Of a stretch of DNA of 64,000 nucleotides, positions 40,399 to 52,668 are shown in pieces (within the stretch, counting starts at the first letter, position 1; the number at the start of each line of letters is the position of its first letter). The notes under the pieces were generated by a model. It worked only from the letters and a program-made list of their open reading frames with translations, searched no databases and was not told the DNA's origin. The DNA is taken from NCBI GenBank assembly GCA_000961575.1, contig LADP01000013.1, positions 1-64,000 of the forward strand, written 5' to 3'. This DNA is from Peptococcaceae bacterium BRH_c8a (GTDB taxonomy: Bacteria; Bacillota; Desulfotomaculia; Desulfotomaculales; Desulfallaceae). Made by a program: the position numbers and the translations under genes.

Positions 40399-41253
40399 CT
40401 ATTGTCCGGGGTCGTCCGTTTTGGCACTGGAATTAAATCGGGCCACCCCGGGGTGAGCCAGAAACTCCCATGTTCCATGTACACCGTACTTTAAAGCGGT
40501 AACATGGATATGAAGCATAGCAATGCCGCAGTCCAGGCGTTTGGATATTTTATAGGTATCCTTACCATCTACGGAAACGGCTAGCGCACCTTGTTCCACA
40601 TGAAAGCGCCAGGGCTGACGATTGACTGCCGAAGGCGACAGCCTGGCGGCTGCAAGGGATTCGGCAACCCATTCCGGCCAGGATTCCTTTGGGGTTCCGG
40701 AAACCAATTCCGACAAGGGCTTGCGCCGGTAATTCCGGCCGAAGCCTGCCATCAGTTTATCCTCGAAGGTTATTTTTGGGGCGGGATAACCGACGGGAGT
40801 AACAGCCAGCACTTTTTCACCGGTATTTAAGCCTACCAGCGAGCCGACCACCGCCTCATTAAACATGCCCCCAACCCAGCAGGTTGCCAATCCCAGTGCG
40901 GTGGCCTCCAGTATGATCCCTTCTCCGGTATACCCAACTTGTTCATTTACATTAGGGTTTGCGGCATCGCCGATAAAGGCTATAAAAACCGGAGCGCCTT
41001 TAATCTTTCCGTAACCGCCCACCAAACCGTGAAAAACTCTATCGGCCGGCTGCCTGACTAAAACAGCCCGGGCTCCTTCAAAGGGCCGGAATTGGTGGCA
41101 GGTGTTTTCCAGCGCCTGGACGGGGCCGGTCTCCAACGGATCGGGTTTATAATTGCGTCTCGATCTTCGCCTGGCGATGGCTTCATACCATCTACCGTAT
41201 TGAACATGCAAATAGCCCCGGTTATCCAATGTCAACGTTATATCTGCAATAAT
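40399..41253 (-). CDS. TM1586-type nitroreductase family protein
   Basis: About 284 aa. It shows two related halves as in the TM1586 nitroreductase family: WYEAIARRRSRRNYKPDPL near 20, GYTGEGIILEATALGLATCW in the first half and AARLSPSAVNRQPWRFHVEQ in the second. FMN is the expected cofactor. GGGAGG lies at 41259-41264, and the only nearby in-frame codons are ATT at 41253 and 41250, so a rare ATT start is possible. The longer frame from 41331 only reads through a palindromic element. Confidence 0.8.
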   Translation of the reverse strand: MIADITLTLDNRGYLHVQYGRWYEAIARRRSRRNYKPDPLETGPVQALENTCHQFRPFEGARAVLVRQPADRVFHGLVGGYGKIKGAPVFIAFIGDAANPNVNEQVGYTGEGIILEATALGLATCWVGGMFNEAVVGSLVGLNTGEKVLAVTPVGYPAPKITFEDKLMAGFGRNYRRKPLSELVSGTPKESWPEWVAESLAAARLSPSAVNRQPWRFHVEQGALAVSVDGKDTYKISKRLDCGIAMLHIHVTALKYGVHGTWEFLAHPGVARFNSSAKTDDPGQ

Positions 41254-41310
41254 ACTGACCTCCCAAATTATGCTTAACTTAGAATTCCCAAATACTACAT
41301 GATTATGAGG

Positions 41311-41428
41311 CAGACAAGGGGGACCAGACAAGGGGGACCAGACAAGGGGACAGGGACTTGTCTGCCTGCAAAGCAGCAGACAAATCCCTGTCCCCTTGTC
41401 TGGTCCCCCTTGTCTGGTCCCTTGTCTG
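41311..41428. repeat. Nested CAGACAAG palindromic element, 118 bp
   Basis: Core 41339-41402 (left GACTTG, right CAAATC, loop CCTGCAAAGCAG). Two CAGACAAGGGGGAC units extend it on the left, and GTCCCCCTTGTCTG plus a shorter unit extend it on the right, so the palindrome has grown symmetrically. It directly touches the stop codon of the gene at 41429. Confidence 0.96.
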
Positions 41429-42145
41429 TTAATCTCTATGGTTGAGGATATGCACTGTACTGTTGTCGGTTTTAATTATAAGGTTGGCAGGTACCTGAAT
41501 ATAGAGAACCTGTTGTTCATGATAGAAAAAGCCCTTACTTTGCATAAATAATCCTTCACCTGTGAATTGGGCAAACGTAAAATCATGATTAAAGCGAACC
41601 ATTTCCACATGTTTGGGTTGGGGCGGGATGATCTCCAACCGGTTTTCTATAAGCCTAACCTCCGGCGGATTGGCCACTGTGATTTTGGAAAAGGGAGAGA
41701 CTGCTGTATAGTTTGCTACGTCTACCTTGCCATCGTGCACATCCTTTTGTTTAACTGCAATCATGGCGTTATAGTTCTGGTTCCCTGAGGCTGTTACAAG
41801 CAAGTGTTCCTGATCATATTCAAAACTCCACTGCCTGTTTATAGTGGCATCCTCATATTCCTCCAGCCGGTTGTCATAAATCGCACTGTAAAATTTATTT
41901 AAATGACTATCATATTCTACCCAAGAACTCTCCCCGGTTGCATTCGGGCCCGGGCCCGGCATCGACTGGCCAGGTTCTGCAATGGCATAGAACACTGGGA
42001 CAGAGATAAGCAACAAAGCCAAATAAAGAATCAGCACCGGCCAGGTCTTGTTAATAGGAATGCGAATTTTACTGATCATATTAAAAACAAAAACAATAAT
42101 GATTAGAATAATTACCAGATTAAGTATAGAAAAAAGCATCGTCAT
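41429..42145 (-). CDS. Membrane-anchored protein of the ABC operon
   Basis: 238 aa. Two membrane helices (5-22 and 36-54), then an external beta-rich domain with no motif I recognise. It overlaps the upstream permease gene by one base, so it is the last gene of the GntR-ABC operon and may be an accessory or sensor subunit. Confidence 0.55.
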   Translation of the reverse strand: MTMLFSILNLVIILIIIVFVFNMISKIRIPINKTWPVLILYLALLLISVPVFYAIAEPGQSMPGPGPNATGESSWVEYDSHLNKFYSAIYDNRLEEYEDATINRQWSFEYDQEHLLVTASGNQNYNAMIAVKQKDVHDGKVDVANYTAVSPFSKITVANPPEVRLIENRLEIIPPQPKHVEMVRFNHDFTFAQFTGEGLFMQSKGFFYHEQQVLYIQVPANLIIKTDNSTVHILNHRD

Positions 42146-42897
42146 TATTTTCTGACCTCCATTCGATTAGAAAATAGAATGACACATCCATAAAGAAAGG
42201 CCGATACCAGGATAACTTTCAGGGCGAAGAATGCCTGGGAATTCTCTTTGGAAAAGAATTCAATGGCGGAAATCAGCGTCTGGGCCTGACCGGTGCTTCT
42301 GGCCTCCACAAACAGGGTGCCAAAAAACAGGACCGGCAGAAGCACGATAAAGACCCGGTTTCGCTGCACCAACATACCGGCAAAATATCCGATGCTGCTT
42401 GTAAGTACAGCATAGAGTGTAGTGGCAAAGATGCCGGTTAACAAAGACAACGGCGCAATCCAAAAACCGGAACCTGTATCCACACCGTTTTGGGTATAAT
42501 ACATTACCACGCGCAGCAGTATACCGCATAAAGTGGCCGTAACACCGCCCACAACTGCGGCGGTTAAAAGGAACGCTATGCTGGAAAGGTGGCTGCTTAC
42601 CCGGTTTGAGATAAAGGTAAAGTCCATCTTAAATCCGCTGCCGGCCGTACTGATACCGATACCTAAGGCCCAGATTAGTGTAAGCACGATGATTATATCA
42701 CCGGAGATATACTTTATATTATAAGTTATACTATCAAAACCGCCGGCTGAAGTACCCACACCACCGTTGAGGGAGAGCAGAAATGCCAGCAACTGAACCG
42801 CAATAAGAATGACAAACATACCGGCGTTTGCTTTTATTTTGTAGCGGTACTGCGTCTTCGCCACGGACATCAAGTTAGTTTCTGTCAAAAACATCAT
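42145..42897 (-). CDS. ABC transporter permease-like membrane protein
   Basis: 250 aa from the ATG at 42897, which GGAGGG precedes; a longer frame from 43026 lies inside the ATPase gene. Six membrane helices are likely, with no catalytic motif, as in ABC-2-type permeases. It overlaps the ATPase gene by 23 bp, so the two proteins should form the transporter in the cell membrane. Substrate unknown; YtrA-linked systems often respond to envelope stress. Confidence 0.75.
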   Translation of the reverse strand: MMFLTETNLMSVAKTQYRYKIKANAGMFVILIAVQLLAFLLSLNGGVGTSAGGFDSITYNIKYISGDIIIVLTLIWALGIGISTAGSGFKMDFTFISNRVSSHLSSIAFLLTAAVVGGVTATLCGILLRVVMYYTQNGVDTGSGFWIAPLSLLTGIFATTLYAVLTSSIGYFAGMLVQRNRVFIVLLPVLFFGTLFVEARSTGQAQTLISAIEFFSKENSQAFFALKVILVSAFLYGCVILFSNRMEVRK

Positions 42898-43777
42898 CGA
42901 TCCCTCCTTCGTGCTTCGCTGTAAGGTACACACAGAGATCATCGGTGGGCACTGATGAAACCTCAATCCCCTTGAGGCGGGCCTTTTGCAGCTCTTCTTT
43001 TGTGTATTGATTGCGCACGGCGACATACAGACTGTCTTTACCCAGTTTTTTCCGGTAGAAAACTTCGGTATTTCTTGTCATTTCCGCAATGATATCTTCT
43101 TGGCCCTGCAGCCCGACGGCATACTCGCTCAGCTCATCGACAGGCAGATGCAGGTATTTTGCACCGTCTTTAATCAACAAAATATCACTTAAAATATCAT
43201 TAAGTTCATTTAAAAGATGGCTGGAAAGAATGATCGAGCGCGGATGCTGCATGAAATCTTTGAGCAATGCCCGGTAAAAATCCTTCCTTACCGCCACATC
43301 CATACCTGTGGTGGGTTCATCAAAGATGGTTAGCGGACAGCGGGCAGCCAGGCCAACAATCATATTAAAAGTGCTTCTCATGCCTTTGGAAAGTTTGCTG
43401 TGGTATTGTTTCGGCTGCAAATTAAAGTATTCAAACAGTCCCATAGCCAGTTTATGATCCCAGTTTGCGTAGAAGCTGCTCGCAGATTCCAGAATTTCAG
43501 TGAGATACATTAACTCAGGCATGGCCATGTTATCGTCTATAAAAATCATATTGGCGGAAACCTTAACACTGTTAAAAGGGTTTTCCGCAAAAACCTGAAT
43601 ACTGCCCGTGCTGGGGAGTAAGTATCCGGCAATAATTTTTAAAAGGGTAGTTTTCCCCGCGCCGTTACGTCCGATCAGCCCGGTTATTCCTTCTGGTGCC
43701 AGCGTAAAAGACAGGTTATTAACCGCCCTGGTTGACCCAAATATTTTAGTCAACTCGTTGCATACAATTACATTCAC
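42875..43777 (-). CDS. ABC transporter ATPase
   Basis: 300 aa. Walker A GLIGRNGAGKTTLL at about 33-46, signature LSKGMRSTFNMIVGLAARCP near 128-147 (LSKGM in place of LSGGQ), Walker B LTIFDEP, and the switch His in SSHLLNEL. The signature variant is usual in the YtrB group. It overlaps the regulator gene by 4 bp (ATGA). Confidence 0.92.
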   Translation of the reverse strand: MNVIVCNELTKIFGSTRAVNNLSFTLAPEGITGLIGRNGAGKTTLLKIIAGYLLPSTGSIQVFAENPFNSVKVSANMIFIDDNMAMPELMYLTEILESASSFYANWDHKLAMGLFEYFNLQPKQYHSKLSKGMRSTFNMIVGLAARCPLTIFDEPTTGMDVAVRKDFYRALLKDFMQHPRSIILSSHLLNELNDILSDILLIKDGAKYLHLPVDELSEYAVGLQGQEDIIAEMTRNTEVFYRKKLGKDSLYVAVRNQYTKEELQKARLKGIEVSSVPTDDLCVYLTAKHEGGIDDVFDRN

Positions 43778-44160
43778 TGTGATTTCTCCTTTCGCAGCTG
43801 AAGATTGGCTGTTCTAATTATTTCAATTAGCTGCTCTTCATCGACGTCCAGGCGCCCTGCTTCAGCGACCAACTCCAGCGCCAGTTGCTTGATGTTCTGG
43901 TTAATCCGTTTGCTGCGAATGGCCTCGCGGGCATGAGAAGACACAAACATGCCAAGCCCCCTTTTTTTATATAAAAGGTTTTCATCTGCTAAAATGTTTA
44001 AGCCCTTGGCTGCGGTAGCCGGATTAATATTAAACATATCAGACAGCTGGTACTGCGAATACATTTTTTCATCGCTTTGAATGTTGCCGTTTAAAATCTC
44101 CATTTCCAACCACTCCGCAATTTGTACGTAAATTGGTTTTAAACTGTCTGTATTCAGCAA
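43774..44160 (-). CDS. GntR/YtrA-family regulator
   Basis: 128 aa from a TTG at 44160, with GGAGGAGG 10 bp upstream. A GntR winged helix spans 8-75 (PIYVQIAEWLEMEILNGNI, then LSDMFNINPATAAKGLNILA), followed by a short helical tail, the YtrA pattern without a ligand domain. It should repress its own ABC operon through the 17-bp inverted repeat at 44184. Confidence 0.9.
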   Translation of the reverse strand: MLNTDSLKPIYVQIAEWLEMEILNGNIQSDEKMYSQYQLSDMFNINPATAAKGLNILADENLLYKKRGLGMFVSSHAREAIRSKRINQNIKQLALELVAEAGRLDVDEEQLIEIIRTANLQLRKEKSQ

Positions 44161-44183
44161 CCAGCGTTCACCTCCTCCGCAAT

Positions 44184-44240
44184 GTAATATAGTACATTAC
44201 TGTTGTAATGTACTATATTACTTCTAGATTTATCTGTCAA
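44184..44240 (-). promoter_or_regulatory. Promoter and operator of the GntR-ABC operon
   Basis: On the minus strand TTGACA (44240-44235) and TATAGT (44217-44212) are 17 bp apart. A perfect 17-bp inverted repeat (GTAATATAGTACATTAC at 44184-44200 and its complement at 44205-44221, 4-bp spacer) covers the -10 box and the start region. Confidence 0.88.
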
Positions 44241-44243
44241 TAG

Positions 44244-44278
44244 CAGACAAGGGGACAGGGACTTGTCTGTTTTTTTTA
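44244..44278 (+). repeat. CAGACAAG element, half copy with a T-run
   Basis: One left arm (44244-44269) whose CAGACAAG and CTTGTCTG ends can pair, followed by eight or nine T. It could work as a plus-strand terminator, but no plus-strand gene ends just before it. Confidence 0.9.
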
Positions 44279-44441
44279 ATACCTTTCATTCTATCGAAGT
44301 TTCTCTGAAAGGCGGTAGATTGTTAACCTGTGCCACTTGTTGTTAGAAATAGAAACCATATAAGAAAATTTTGTTAGTATTCAATAGAATTTCTTTAATA
44401 TCAACGTTGACATGACAATATGTTTGCGTTGTTTTTTTTGT

Positions 44442-44514
44442 AGACAGAGGGACAGGGACTTGTCTGTTTGTAACAGACAAGTCCCTGTCCCTCTGTCTGC
44501 TGTCCCCTTGTCTG
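44442..44514. repeat. CAGACAAG palindromic element (AGAGGG variant) with an extra unit
   Basis: Outer ends carry AGACAGAGGGAC on the left and GTCCCTCTGTCT on the right in place of AGACAAGGGGAC and GTCCCCTTGTCT, a compensated change. Loop TTTGTAA. An ordinary CTGTCCCCTTGTCTG unit follows. Confidence 0.95.
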
Positions 44515-44616
44515 TTAGACATTGCCACAACGGCACATATTTCCAGACTAAGAAGGGGAGCATAAAAAATAAGGGACATAAGAATGCCAAATGACAATAA
44601 GGAGAGATGAAATACA

Positions 44617-45594
44617 TTGGGTATTTCGATATTTAAGAACAACAATTCTCTCAAAGAACCACTAGATATATCAAGTACATACAACCTATGGGAGTTATTA
44701 AGAGCAAGGTACGATAGTATTGAATCTACTCAAATGCTAAGAAACTTTGTGCATGACAGAGAACTTGATATTCTTTTAGGGATGTTTCTAAAACACTTTC
44801 AGACACAGACTGAGCAACTTGAAAAAGAAGCCAAAAATTTTAAAATTAAAGTACCCGCAAGACCTGTAATAGATATAAAAACTTCAACTCGCGTAGATGA
44901 AATTACTGACAAGTTTATTTACAAGAGAGTATACGCCGACATGCTTGCTGAAATGCTTTCATTGAATAGTGCGGTACGAACTACCCTTACCAATGATAGA
45001 TTAAGGAGTACATTTAAAACGTACTTACTATCACACGTGTCAGATTTTGAATTACTTTATAAATTTGGCAAGTTAAAAGGGTGGCAAGAAGTTGCACCTT
45101 CATACAAGACCACCAAACCAGCAGAAAAAGAACTTATATCTACCAGCGAAGCCTATCATATTTGGCGAAATATTAGTGACAGATATATTCAAAGTCAATT
45201 GACTGAGTTTTTCATGGGCTTTGTCCATGATTTAGATTTTAAAGCTATATTAAACGCAGGAGCTAAAGTTCTTAGTAAGCAGATTAAATTAATGGAAAGC
45301 AAAGCATTAAAATTTGAGGTGCAACTACCTGAAAGACCTCCTTCTTCATTGACTACTCCTATAGATCCTGAAAACCTAGAGGATAGGTTCATGTATCATA
45401 TAATATTCAAAGGTATAGATGATTCCATAGATCTGCATCTTAGGGCTGTAATTGCTACTCTAAGAAATGACCCTTTGCGCAAGATATTTTTAGACTTATT
45501 TAATGAGGAATTTAATATACATGATAAGTTTATAAAGTATGGAAAAATGAAAGGATGGGCATTAGTGCCACCTATTTATGTTGAACCAAATTAA
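44617..45594 (+). CDS. DUF3231-family protein
   Basis: 325 aa from a TTG start, AAGGAGAG upstream. Two related halves (about 20-165 and 180-322), each opening with a helix like STYNLWELLRARYDS or SEAYHIWRNISDRYI and ending KYGKMKGW or KFGKLKGW. This is the DUF3231 layout, a ferritin-like helical repeat family of spore-forming Firmicutes. The gene is clearly A+T-richer than its surroundings. Function unknown. Confidence 0.75.
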   Translation: MGISIFKNNNSLKEPLDISSTYNLWELLRARYDSIESTQMLRNFVHDRELDILLGMFLKHFQTQTEQLEKEAKNFKIKVPARPVIDIKTSTRVDEITDKFIYKRVYADMLAEMLSLNSAVRTTLTNDRLRSTFKTYLLSHVSDFELLYKFGKLKGWQEVAPSYKTTKPAEKELISTSEAYHIWRNISDRYIQSQLTEFFMGFVHDLDFKAILNAGAKVLSKQIKLMESKALKFEVQLPERPPSSLTTPIDPENLEDRFMYHIIFKGIDDSIDLHLRAVIATLRNDPLRKIFLDLFNEEFNIHDKFIKYGKMKGWALVPPIYVEPN

Positions 45595-45852
45595 TTATGC
45601 CGGCCTACGGAAAACCGCTGATATCACTTCTAACTGGCTCGCGTCGAGCGATTGTATTGATTGTTATTTTATTCAAGTAACGGGCAGGTTAGTTTAATAA
45701 GAGCTTGATAAGGTCTAGCTATTTTTTGAAAATTGAACTCTTTCTAATTTAATTATAGCATATAAAAAATGGTCAATATAGACTGTTTATTCTCATTTAC
45801 TACTGCTAAAATGCAATAGAACTTTAATGCTAATGCAAAATGTAATGGTTAG

Positions 45853-48456
<2,604 letters not shown>

Positions 48457-48532
48457 CAGACAAGGGGACAGGGACCTGTCTGGTTTAAAGTACACAAAAG
48501 GCATAACAGACAAGTCCCTGTCCCCTTGTCTG
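48457..48532. repeat. CAGACAAG palindromic element (mixed arms)
   Basis: Left arm CC type, right arm TT type; a 24-bp loop, longer than usual. It starts one base after the Rph-like stop codon. Confidence 0.95.
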
Positions 48533-48607
48533 CTCTCCGCAGCTTTCGGGACGATCGGCCCTAGTTTTATGCATGGCCGGCTACGAACCAAAAAAAGGGG
48601 GGACAAG

Positions 48608-49576
48608 CTACTGCCCGGAGGATTGAGCCTTAGAATTTCTTTGTGTTTGTACACCAATAACAATACCCGGTGCGGGATCAACAGTGTAAAAACCGACTCC
48701 GTCATAACGGATGGTTATTTGCCTTTCATCTAACTTGTTACCTTGATGATCCAATATGGAAACAGTCACCGTATCATTCTGCCCCTCGTAAATCTGTCCC
48801 TGCTCATTGATGGGCGACCAGTATACCGGACTACCGTCGGGAACTTCAATTGTTTTAACCCCTTTTGCCACTTCACCGGTAACATTACTCCAGGTTAGCA
48901 AAACCCCTTGTTTGGCGAAATAGCGAACATTGCCTACGGAACTGTAATATTCAGCTGAAATGCGTATGCCCGGCGTGCTGGACATCGCAGGTGTATATTT
49001 TTCAGGGTAAATATAAAGCCTGAAGGTTAGATTATTTAAAAACGTTTTAAACAGCTTGATATCCTTTGATTGTGCCCATAAATCATAGTTTAAGCCTTTT
49101 TCAGCTTCGGTTCTCGAATATTGGTAGCCGGAATGTGTTTCTGTTGCATTGTTGATATTAAAGGTTATATTATCGACATTTTCTATCAAGGCGAACATTA
49201 TCAGTGCATTATTGTGTAAAATTGTATCGAGTTGCTGCATGTTCAACTTATCCGCATTGCTCAAATCATAATTTACGGTTACACCGTAAGGTTTACTTTC
49301 TGTAGCCAGGGATAATCCCCTTTGGTAATCGCTAAGGGGTAGTTTGGCTAGCAGGTTGGAAACATTACTGGCATCCCCAATGAAATGGGTTTTGTATTTT
49401 AACAGTTGTTCAGCATTATATAAGATTTGATTTGGATCTGTACTATGGTCTTTATCTTTGCTGCCAGCATTAATAGCGCTGGTTAAAGATAGCCCTCCCA
49501 GCGCTATTACACATAGCGCCCCCATAAGTAAAGTAATACCTCTTTTGCTGTTAAAAAACTCCGCTATCTTAATCAT
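48608..49576 (-). CDS. DUF4825-type membrane-anchored protein
   Basis: 322 aa. A membrane helix at 13-35, then DUF4825 (about 55-160, with KYKTHFIGDASNVSNLLAKL), and a C-terminal external domain. DUF4825 also occurs in BlaR/MecR-like sensors. The ribosome site GAAAGAAGG lies 9 bp before the ATG. It may form an operon with the membrane-anchored gene at 49700. Function unknown. Confidence 0.7.
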   Translation of the reverse strand: MIKIAEFFNSKRGITLLMGALCVIALGGLSLTSAINAGSKDKDHSTDPNQILYNAEQLLKYKTHFIGDASNVSNLLAKLPLSDYQRGLSLATESKPYGVTVNYDLSNADKLNMQQLDTILHNNALIMFALIENVDNITFNINNATETHSGYQYSRTEAEKGLNYDLWAQSKDIKLFKTFLNNLTFRLYIYPEKYTPAMSSTPGIRISAEYYSSVGNVRYFAKQGVLLTWSNVTGEVAKGVKTIEVPDGSPVYWSPINEQGQIYEGQNDTVTVSILDHQGNKLDERQITIRYDGVGFYTVDPAPGIVIGVQTQRNSKAQSSGQ

Positions 49577-49670
49577 CCTGAACCTTCTTTCAATATGTTT
49601 CCAGGTGGATTTAACCTTATCTTAGAAGAAGATGGATACAACTAATTTTACCCAGTTGACAAAATACACC

Positions 49671-49696
49671 AGACGAGGGGACAGGGACTTGTCTTG
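49671..49696. repeat. CAGACAAG element, half copy (worn)
   Basis: One arm with two changes (CAGACGAGG and TTGTCTTG), 3 bp from the stop codon of the gene at 49700. Confidence 0.85.
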
Positions 49697-49699
49697 TTT

Positions 49700-50695
49700 T
49701 TAGTTAGCTAATTTCACCCAGGGGGTGGCGTCAATAATTTTCCATTGGCCAAAATTGTGGGTAAAATATATTGTTTGCCGGGCGAATTCATCACCCCGGG
49801 AGTAAGACATCTTACCAGGTTCGATAAATAGGATATCCACGGCAAAGACATCTTTAATACCAAGGTAATCACCAACATAGTATTCCTGCAGCATATATCT
49901 TAAAGCAAGTTTCTCGCGATCCAGGTTAGACCAGGGGAATACATCCTGGCTTTGATGGTGCAGGTAGCTTGCCGCCGCCACCTGGTTTTCCTGCTTTACA
50001 AGGTTAATAAACCTGTCTACGGTGTGCGTGGGAGCAAAACTAAAATGCTCCGGTTTTCTCTGCCAAAAATTATAAACCTCGTATTGCCACTGGGGAATAA
50101 AAGGTAACTCTTTAATTAGTTCACCGGTTTGACTGTCTTTGATAACTGCTTTAAATGTATGGTTATTATTGAGTAAAACATCATCACCGTGCGCTTCAAA
50201 ATAGATAATATTGCTGTCATCTTCATGATGCCCGCCCGTGCCGCTGGTTAGGCTGGTGTCGAAATCGCCGTAAAGTCGCACCCTAAAAGGGTTAGCATCA
50301 TGAAGTGATACGTCCTGGTACTGATTTATATTTTTGAAAATAATCATCCCCTGAAGTTTAACGGTTCTTTTGTCGGGGTCAAAGATGTAAGGTCGGCTGT
50401 AAAAATAACAAATTCTGAAGAAAGCGTGCTGCAGGCGGGGATTATCTATTCTTTTAGCAACTTCCATGTACCAGGGTGGTTCCTGGCTGAAAGGGTCATA
50501 ATTATCATTTCTTGTGTGGTTATAAGCGACCACATTTTTTACAATGAGTATGGCATCTTCGGTTTCGGCCTTAGCGTAAACCGGGTACTGCTTAAACACA
50601 AGTAAATGCTGACCGTAGAAGTATATTGAAACCACCAGCCAGATGAATACCACTGCAAGGATAACGTTTAATACTTTTTGCTTATTTTTAACCAC
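49700..50695 (-). CDS. Membrane-anchored protein, unrecognised
   Basis: 331 aa. One membrane helix (10-28), then an external domain of mixed strands ending FGQWKIIDATPWVKL. His-rich patches occur (GTGGHHEDD, LLNNNH, SYLHHQS). No family recognised. It precedes the DUF4825 gene by 123 bp on the same strand. Confidence 0.6.
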   Translation of the reverse strand: MVKNKQKVLNVILAVVFIWLVVSIYFYGQHLLVFKQYPVYAKAETEDAILIVKNVVAYNHTRNDNYDPFSQEPPWYMEVAKRIDNPRLQHAFFRICYFYSRPYIFDPDKRTVKLQGMIIFKNINQYQDVSLHDANPFRVRLYGDFDTSLTSGTGGHHEDDSNIIYFEAHGDDVLLNNNHTFKAVIKDSQTGELIKELPFIPQWQYEVYNFWQRKPEHFSFAPTHTVDRFINLVKQENQVAAASYLHHQSQDVFPWSNLDREKLALRYMLQEYYVGDYLGIKDVFAVDILFIEPGKMSYSRGDEFARQTIYFTHNFGQWKIIDATPWVKLAN

Positions 50696-50774
50696 CTAAC
50701 CACCCCCATTATACCCTATTCTTATTCTGCGATGGGTTTCCTGCTATCCCGTGAGTAATCAAATGTGTTTAATG

Positions 50775-50810
50775 TTCCCTCAGGCGGATGTTTTGAGGGA
50801 ATGTTTTATT
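50775..50810 (+). terminator. Orphan terminator-like hairpin
   Basis: TTCCCTCA at 50775-50782 pairs with TGAGGGAA at 50794-50801, followed by TGTTTTATT. No gene ends before it on the plus strand. It may instead be an attenuator in the leader of the SelO gene. Confidence 0.5.
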
Positions 50811-50999
50811 ATGTGAGGCTCCTTTACATACCTAGAAATAGGACGCCATTCAGCTTAGAAAGGGTATAAATAATTGGCGGAATTAGACACTAAAAGGACT
50901 GCTTGTTTGATAAACGTTAGAAATCTTAAATTTCATAGATGCATTTATAATAAAGGAAAAAGCCGGATGCAAAAGGCCTCAAGGAGACAAGGAGATACG

Positions 51000-52475
51000 A
51001 TGACAAAGGGAAAAGCAATAATTGAATCAGGATGGAACCTAGAGCACAGTTATGCCCGTCTGCCCAAATCATTTTTTACCGTCCTAAATCCAGTCCCTGT
51101 GCGCTCACCGAAGTTGATCATTCTTAATCATCCTCTGGCAACATCTCTGGGGTTGGATATCCATGCTCTGCAGAGCAAAGAAGGCGTAGCGGTACTTGCC
51201 GGCAACCAGATTCCCGAAGGCGCTGTGCCTCTGGCTCAAGCTTACGCCGGGCATCAATTCGGGCATTTTACCATGTTAGGGGACGGCCGGGCACTGCTGC
51301 TTGGCGAACAGATTACTCCCTCGGGTGAGCGCTTTGATATTCAGCTCAAAGGTTCAGGCAAAACGCCGTATTCCCGCGGGGGCGATGGCCGGGCGGCACT
51401 TGGGCCGATGCTGCGTGAATATATTATCAGCGAAGCAATGCATGCGCTTGGTATTGCTACCACCCGCAGCCTGGCAGTGGTGTCAACCGGTGAATCAGTA
51501 ATCCGCGAAACTGCCCTGCCAGGTGCAATTCTGACCCGCGTGGCTACAAGTCATCTGCGCGTCGGCACCTTTCAATACGTTTCCACATGGGGTAATGTTG
51601 AGGAACTCCGGACCCTGGCTGATTATACATTGCAACGACATTTTCCAGACGGTGACGCTGCTGGGAACCAATATCTGTACCTACTTCAGGAAGTAATCAA
51701 GCGCCAGGCCGGGCTGATTGCCCAATGGCAACTGGTTGGCTTTATTCATGGGGTGATGAACACAGATAACATGGCCATTAGTGGAGAAACCATTGATTAT
51801 GGTCCTTGCGCCTTTATGGATACCTATGACCCGGCAACGGTATTTAGTTCTATCGACACTTACGGCCGCTATGCCTATGGCAATCAGCCGCATATGGCGG
51901 CGTGGAATCTCGCAAGATTTGCTGAAACCCTATTACCGCTGTTGCATGACAACCAGGCGCAGGCCGTCGAGCTCGCCAAGGAGGCACTCTCGGATTTTGC
52001 TGAATTATATCACTGTAATTGGCTGGGGGGAATGAGAGCAAAACTGGGGCTATTTAACGAAGAGCCACAGGATGAATCCCTTATTGAAAGCCTCCTCAGT
52101 ATGATGCAGGAGTATCAGGCCGACTATACCAATACCTTCCGCGCTTTAACTTTTGATCAGCTAGAGGAAACAACCCTGTTTGGCACCGCGGAGTTTACTC
52201 AGTGGTATGAGCTGTGGCAGGCGAGACTAGGCAGGCAGCAGAACCAAAATATCTCCTCACATCAATTAATGCGTAACAGCAATCCCGCGCTAATCCCTCG
52301 CAACCACAGGGTAGAAGAAGCACTAGAAGCGGCAGTGAAACAAGGGGACTTCAGCGTGATGGAGCGGCTTGTTGATGTTCTCTCGAGCCCCTACGCCCAT
52401 TCCCCCGAACAGGCTGATTACGCCACACTACCTGCGCCATCAGCCCATCCTTACCGAACCTTTTGCGGCACCTGA
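51000..52475 (+). CDS. selO: SelO/YdiU protein AMPylator
   Basis: 491 aa from the ATG at 51000 (AAGGAGATACG upstream); a frame open from 50874 only adds non-family residues. Pseudokinase-fold motifs are complete: [20 protein letters not shown] near 116-135 and the metal-binding [15 protein letters not shown] near 240-254. It ends with PYRTFCGT, as bacterial SelO proteins do. The family moves AMP from ATP to Ser/Thr/Tyr of proteins and acts in redox stress. Confidence 0.92.
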   Translation: MTKGKAIIESGWNLEHSYARLPKSFFTVLNPVPVRSPKLIILNHPLATSLGLDIHALQSKEGVAVLAGNQIPEGAVPLAQAYAGHQFGHFTMLGDGRALLLGEQITPSGERFDIQLKGSGKTPYSRGGDGRAALGPMLREYIISEAMHALGIATTRSLAVVSTGESVIRETALPGAILTRVATSHLRVGTFQYVSTWGNVEELRTLADYTLQRHFPDGDAAGNQYLYLLQEVIKRQAGLIAQWQLVGFIHGVMNTDNMAISGETIDYGPCAFMDTYDPATVFSSIDTYGRYAYGNQPHMAAWNLARFAETLLPLLHDNQAQAVELAKEALSDFAELYHCNWLGGMRAKLGLFNEEPQDESLIESLLSMMQEYQADYTNTFRALTFDQLEETTLFGTAEFTQWYELWQARLGRQQNQNISSHQLMRNSNPALIPRNHRVEEALEAAVKQGDFSVMERLVDVLSSPYAHSPEQADYATLPAPSAHPYRTFCGT

Positions 52476-52479
52476 TAAA

Positions 52480-52539
52480 CAGACAAGGGGACAGGGACCT
52501 GTCTGGCGTTAACCAGACAGGTCCCTGTCCCCTTGTCTG
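52480..52539. repeat. CAGACAAG palindromic element (CC type) with T-rich flank
   Basis: Matched arms with GACCTG and CAGGTC, loop GCGTTAAC, 4 bp after the SelO stop and followed by TTTCTTTTTTTT, so here it could also terminate transcription. Confidence 0.96.
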
Positions 52540-52668
52540 TTTCTTTTTTTTGCCTAAATTTAGAAGGCAATAACAATAAGTAAATATTTAAAATCAATAA
52601 TAATATATTGTAAAACAATAAAATATGCGTTAAAATCAAATCAACCATTAATAAGTGAGGTGCTTTTT

